The notes below the pieces were generated by a model. That model was not told the DNA's origin, did no database searches, and was given only the letters and a program-made list of their open reading frames with translations. Positions 61,100-64,000 of a DNA stretch of 64,000 bases are shown piece by piece; the first letter of the stretch is position 1, and each line of letters begins with the position of its first letter. The DNA is taken from contig CBDUXP010000005.1 of assembly GCA_965371225.1 (NCBI GenBank), positions 62,001 to 126,000 on the forward strand, read 5' to 3'. The position numbers and the translations under genes are program-made. Origin of the DNA: CBDUXP01 sp965371225 [NCBI: uncultured bacterium]. Lineage in GTDB: Bacteria > Abyssobacteria > SURF-5 > CBDUXP01.

Positions 61100-62284
61100 T
61101 CAGCCCTTGGGCAACCCAAGCACGCGTTCGGAGATGATGTTCTTCATTATCGCCGTGGTCCCGCCGGCGATGGTGCTCGCCTGCGCGCGCAGGAACGGCC
61201 GTTGGAAGCGCCCCTCGTCGATGGCGTAGCCGCTGCCGCGCATCAACTGCGAGAACGGGCCTTGGATCTCTATCGCGAGGTGGGCGATCTTCTGGCCGAG
61301 CATGCTCTGCATCAGTTTCGCGACGGACCCCTCCGGGCCGGGCACGGCCCCCTTCACGCGCTTGGATAGCGCGCGCAACTCGTTCAGGTGTAGCGCCTGC
61401 AGCTCGATCTGGTACTGCGCCAGCTTTTGGCGGATCACTGGATCCTCGGAGACCGGCTTGCCATTGCGCTTGACGGACCGGGCGAGTTCAATGATCCGTT
61501 CCAGAGAGCGCTGAATCATGACGAACGACGAGATGTTCACCCGCTCGAACATAAGCGTAGTGATCGCCACGCGCCACCCGTCGTCCTTGTCGCCAATCAT
61601 GTTGCTTTTGGGAATGCGCACGTCCTCGAAAAAGATCTCGTTGAACTCCGCGTCGCCGGTCATCTGCTTCAGGGGCCGCACGGTCACCCCAGCCGCGTCC
61701 ATGGGGATGATGACCATGCTCAGCCCCTTGTGCTTCCGCACGTCCGGATTCGTGCGCACGAGGGCGAGCACGTAGTCCGCGTGATGCGCGACCGTGGTCC
61801 ACACCTTCTGGCCATTGATGATGAAGTCGTCTCCGTCCTCGACCGCCGTCGTGCGGAGGGAGGCCACGTCGGACCCGGCGTTCGGCTCACTGAAACCCTG
61901 CGCCCAAATGTCCTTCCCGGTGAGCAGCCGTGGCAGGTACTGCTGCTTCTGTTCCTCGGTGCCACACATCATGATCGTCGGCCCGCACATGCCCAATCCG
62001 ATCACGTTCATCTGCGGCGGCGCATCGTGGCGCGCCATCTCTTCGGAGTAGATGGCCTGCTCGATAATCGTGGCCTGGCGGCCGCCGTATTCCTTCGGCC
62101 AGGAGATGCCTGCCCACCCGCCATCGCCGAGGGTACGCTGCCAGCCTTTCAGGCGCGCCGCGTACCCGGATTCGTCCGCGTACCGCTCATCCTCGTCGGG
62201 CCAGTCCGTCGGGATGTTCGCTTCGAGCCACGAGCGCAGCTCGTCGCGGAAGGCGATCTCGTCCGTCGTGTAGTTGAAATCCAT
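61100..62284 (-). CDS. Acyl-CoA dehydrogenase
   Basis: 394 residues. MDFNYTTDEIAFRDELRSWL, WPKEYGGRQATIIEQAIYSE, QGFSEPNAGSDVASLRTTAV (FAD and substrate binding) and NGQKVWTTVAHHADYVLALV are standard. Near the C-terminus QRPFLRAQASTIAGGTTAIM carries the usual IxxGTxxI flavin element. It introduces a double bond into an acyl-CoA thioester. It lies 12 bases downstream-adjacent to the Vps62-like gene. Confidence 0.95.
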   Translation of the reverse strand: MDFNYTTDEIAFRDELRSWLEANIPTDWPDEDERYADESGYAARLKGWQRTLGDGGWAGISWPKEYGGRQATIIEQAIYSEEMARHDAPPQMNVIGLGMCGPTIMMCGTEEQKQQYLPRLLTGKDIWAQGFSEPNAGSDVASLRTTAVEDGDDFIINGQKVWTTVAHHADYVLALVRTNPDVRKHKGLSMVIIPMDAAGVTVRPLKQMTGDAEFNEIFFEDVRIPKSNMIGDKDDGWRVAITTLMFERVNISSFVMIQRSLERIIELARSVKRNGKPVSEDPVIRQKLAQYQIELQALHLNELRALSKRVKGAVPGPEGSVAKLMQSMLGQKIAHLAIEIQGPFSQLMRGSGYAIDEGRFQRPFLRAQASTIAGGTTAIMKNIISERVLGLPKG

Positions 62285-62377
62285 TTCGCGCTCCCCACCG
62301 GTCCTGCCGCCGACACTCGGGCGGCCACAGTATAGCCGCGCGGTGCCCCGGGCCCAAACGCGCAGTCCCCGCGCCGC

Positions 62378-63337
62378 TCAGTCCAGTGTGATCTTCAGGT
62401 GCGCCAGAATATCCTCGGCGAGGGAGTACGGGCTCAGGTGATCCTCATCGAGCCGATCCAGCCCCGCCTCCAGGATGTCCCGCACCCCCGCGTCCGCCCA
62501 CACCCCGCGGCCGATCCGGTCGTCCACCACCTGCCGCACGCGGTGTGCCGCCCGGTCGCGACGCTTCGCGGGACCGCGGCCGCTGTCCTGCAAGCACGCG
62601 CCATGCTCGCGCGCCGCCTGCGCCAGGTCGGCCACGCCCTCGCCGGTCAGGCCGACGGTCGCCAATACCGGGACCGACCACGCCGCGGGGGGCCGCAGGT
62701 GGACGAGCGCCTCCAGCTCCTTCTGCAACACGTGCGCGCCGTCGCGATCCGCCTTGTTCACGACGAAGATGTCGGCAATCTCCATGAGCCCGGATTTCAA
62801 CACTTGGATGCCGTCGCCGGATTCGGGCACCAGTATCACGACGGTCGTGTCCGCCGCGTGGGCCACTTCGAGTTCGGCCTGTCCCACGCCCACCGTTTCC
62901 ATGAGGATGATGTCGAACCCGAACGCGTCCATGGCGTCGGCCAGCTCCACCGTGGTGAGCGCCAGCCCACCCAGGCTGCCGCGGGTGGCCATGCTGCGGA
63001 TGAATACGCCCTCGTCCAGAGCGACGTCCTGCATGCGCACGCGGTCGCCCAGGATGGCACCGCCGGTAAAGGGGCTCGTGGGATCCACCGCCACGATGCC
63101 CACCGTCTGGTCCTGGGCGCGAAAACACTGCGTCAGGGCGGCGGCGAGGGTGCTCTTGCCCGCGCCGGGCGGGCCGGTCAGCCCAATGCGGTGGGCGCGG
63201 CCCACGTGGGTATAGGACTCGTGCAGCAGGTGGGCGAAGCCGGCCCGGCGATTCTCGATAATGGACAGGATGCGCGCGAGGGCGAGGCGGTCCCCCTGCT
63301 GGAACCGCCCCAGTAGCGCCTCCACGGCCGCGGTCAT
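62378..63337 (-). CDS. meaB: Methylmalonyl-CoA mutase-associated GTPase MeaB
   Basis: ATG 63337, 319 residues. HRIGLTGPPGAGKSTLAAAL (Walker A), VAVDPTSPFTGGAILGDRVR, MATRGSLGGLALTTVELADA, ILMETVGVGQAELEVAHAAD and VNKADRDGA are MeaB/ArgK signatures. It protects B12-dependent methylmalonyl-CoA mutase. The mutase is not in the window. Its start overlaps the upstream small membrane gene (ATGA). Confidence 0.93.
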   Translation of the reverse strand: MTAAVEALLGRFQQGDRLALARILSIIENRRAGFAHLLHESYTHVGRAHRIGLTGPPGAGKSTLAAALTQCFRAQDQTVGIVAVDPTSPFTGGAILGDRVRMQDVALDEGVFIRSMATRGSLGGLALTTVELADAMDAFGFDIILMETVGVGQAELEVAHAADTTVVILVPESGDGIQVLKSGLMEIADIFVVNKADRDGAHVLQKELEALVHLRPPAAWSVPVLATVGLTGEGVADLAQAAREHGACLQDSGRGPAKRRDRAAHRVRQVVDDRIGRGVWADAGVRDILEAGLDRLDEDHLSPYSLAEDILAHLKITLD

Positions 63338-63696
63338 AGGGGGTGCGGCGGTTTGGCGGCGTCGCCGTTCCGCGGTGCGGCTGCCGCGCGGCCATCGTTC
63401 AGAAAATCGCGCACCAGGTCGCGGCGCTTCACGGCATAGTCCAGCCGCACGCTCCACAGGTCCAGCATGGCGATGAATATCACACCGACGAACACGCCGA
63501 GGAATATCCCCCAATAGCCGAGGAAGAACGTGACGGGCCGCTCCCCGAAGTCGATGCCCCACGTGCCGATGGCCGCCAGCGCGATCAGGGCACTCAGCGT
63601 CAGCGTGCCCCAAATGCGCCGGTAGCGGCGGTCACCGATGAGGCGAATCTTGCGGAGGGATTCGACGTCCCGCCGAGGCTGGGATTCCGGGGGCAT
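63334..63696 (-). CDS. Small two-helix membrane protein
   Basis: 120 residues. Helices LTLSALIALAAIGTWGI and FFLGYWGIFLGVFVGVIFIAML are separated by a short periplasmic turn. A basic N-terminus and a cytoplasmic tail RLDYAVKRRDLVRDFLND suggest topology. It overlaps meaB by four bases. Family not recognised. Confidence 0.78.
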   Translation of the reverse strand: MPPESQPRRDVESLRKIRLIGDRRYRRIWGTLTLSALIALAAIGTWGIDFGERPVTFFLGYWGIFLGVFVGVIFIAMLDLWSVRLDYAVKRRDLVRDFLNDGRAAAAPRNGDAAKPPHPL

Positions 63697-63746
63697 ACGG
63701 CGGAGGGATCGCTCACCCGCCAGTATAGGTGGCGGTCAAAACCGGG

Positions 63747-64000
63747 TCAAAGCGCAGCGGCGGGGCGGCGCATGGCGTCCCAGAGGGCCGCCACCCAGTC
63801 CTGGAAGCGGGCGAGCAACACGTAGCCCACCGGGACCAACACGAGGACCAACGCGGTCGATGCGACGAGACCGCCAATGACCGCGCGGCCCACCGGCGCA
63901 AACATGACCTCGCCGCCGAGGATGCTCGCGTCGGCCAGCGCCAGCGGCAGCAGCCCGAGCACGGTGGTGAACGCGGTCATGAGTACCGGTCGGAGACGCT
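63747..64000 (-). CDS. RND efflux transporter, C-terminal end (partial)
   Basis: The frame is open across the right edge and ends at 63747. [20 protein letters not shown], then [20 protein letters not shown], then VGYVLLARF is the last-helix region of AcrB/CusA-type pumps. About 84 residues are in the window. Confidence 0.9.
   Translation of the reverse strand, partial: RLRPVLMTAFTTVLGLLPLALADASILGGEVMFAPVGRAVIGGLVASTALVLVLVPVGYVLLARFQDWVAALWDAMRRPAAAL

Overview
The window reads as chromosome from an uncultured, high-G+C, Gram-negative heterotroph. It has a DsbD cytoplasmic-membrane reductase, RND transporters, a PEP-CTERM exported protein, polyhydroxyalkanoate (PHA) granule genes, molybdenum-cofactor genes, acyl-CoA and short-chain metabolism, an ECF sigma/anti-sigma pair, a Ser/Thr kinase and a UGA-encoded selenoprotein. 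This mixture fits deep proteobacteria-like lineages such as Tectomicrobia/Entotheonella, Binatota or Rokubacteria-type genomes, but no rRNA or other marker here settles the lineage. No tRNA, rRNA, CRISPR array, integrase or transposase was found.

Layout. 1-5.0 kb: sensor protein running off the left edge, PHP phosphoesterase, small membrane protein, exported TPR protein. 5.1-9.7 kb: MMPL/RND exporter, Fur-family regulator, cyclase, cupin, acetyltransferase. 9.8-15 kb: dsbD, then a Nudix / acyl-CoA ligase / HAD-like operon. 15.1-16.2 kb: phasin and a PhaR-phasin fusion. 16.2-21.2 kb: folate salvage gene plus a molybdenum-cofactor block (moaA, degenerate receiver protein, MobA-ModE fusion, mobB, moeA). 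21.2-23.4 kb: acetyltransferase, dispersed short repeats and a DUF2961 (GH172-like) gene.

23.4-26.8 kb is an island of visibly lower G+C. It holds a two-gene operon of a UG/Abi-like reverse transcriptase and a PD-(D/E)XK nuclease-like protein. The island is bounded by a 54-bp direct repeat that duplicates the 5' end of the DUF2961 gene. A separate small membrane-anchored protein follows. This is the best candidate here for an undescribed (probably anti-phage) system.

27-37 kb: EF-hand protein, SGNH hydrolase, Ser/Thr kinase with HEAT repeats divergent from an ABC transporter operon that ends in a second HEAT protein, a PAS histidine kinase, a TPR membrane protein and a metallo-beta-lactamase-fold hydrolase. 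37.4 kb: an ArsC/Spx-like selenoprotein whose in-frame UGA is followed by a SECIS-like hairpin; conventional gene calling truncates it. 37.9-42.4 kb: DUF2332, a tiny double-CxxC protein, and a translationally coupled operon of two radical SAM enzymes (AhbC/NirJ-like and BA_1875-like) with an FMN split-barrel protein. 42.4-45 kb: bactofilin-like protein with its ECF sigma and anti-sigma. 45.1-54.4 kb: ArsA-HSP20 ATPase; a run of acyltransferase, ParA-like ATPase, SDR and thiolase-like genes; glpD; PEP-CTERM protein. 54.6-64 kb: very large TPR protein, AstE/AspA-like deacylase, amidohydrolase, Vps62-like protein, acyl-CoA dehydrogenase, meaB, small membrane protein, and the 3' end of an RND efflux pump.

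Several intergenic gaps hold two families of short repeats: hairpins of the TAGGGGC type, and degenerate tandem words of the CACGGAT/CGCAGAT type. Long antisense open frames are abundant because of the base composition and were discarded.
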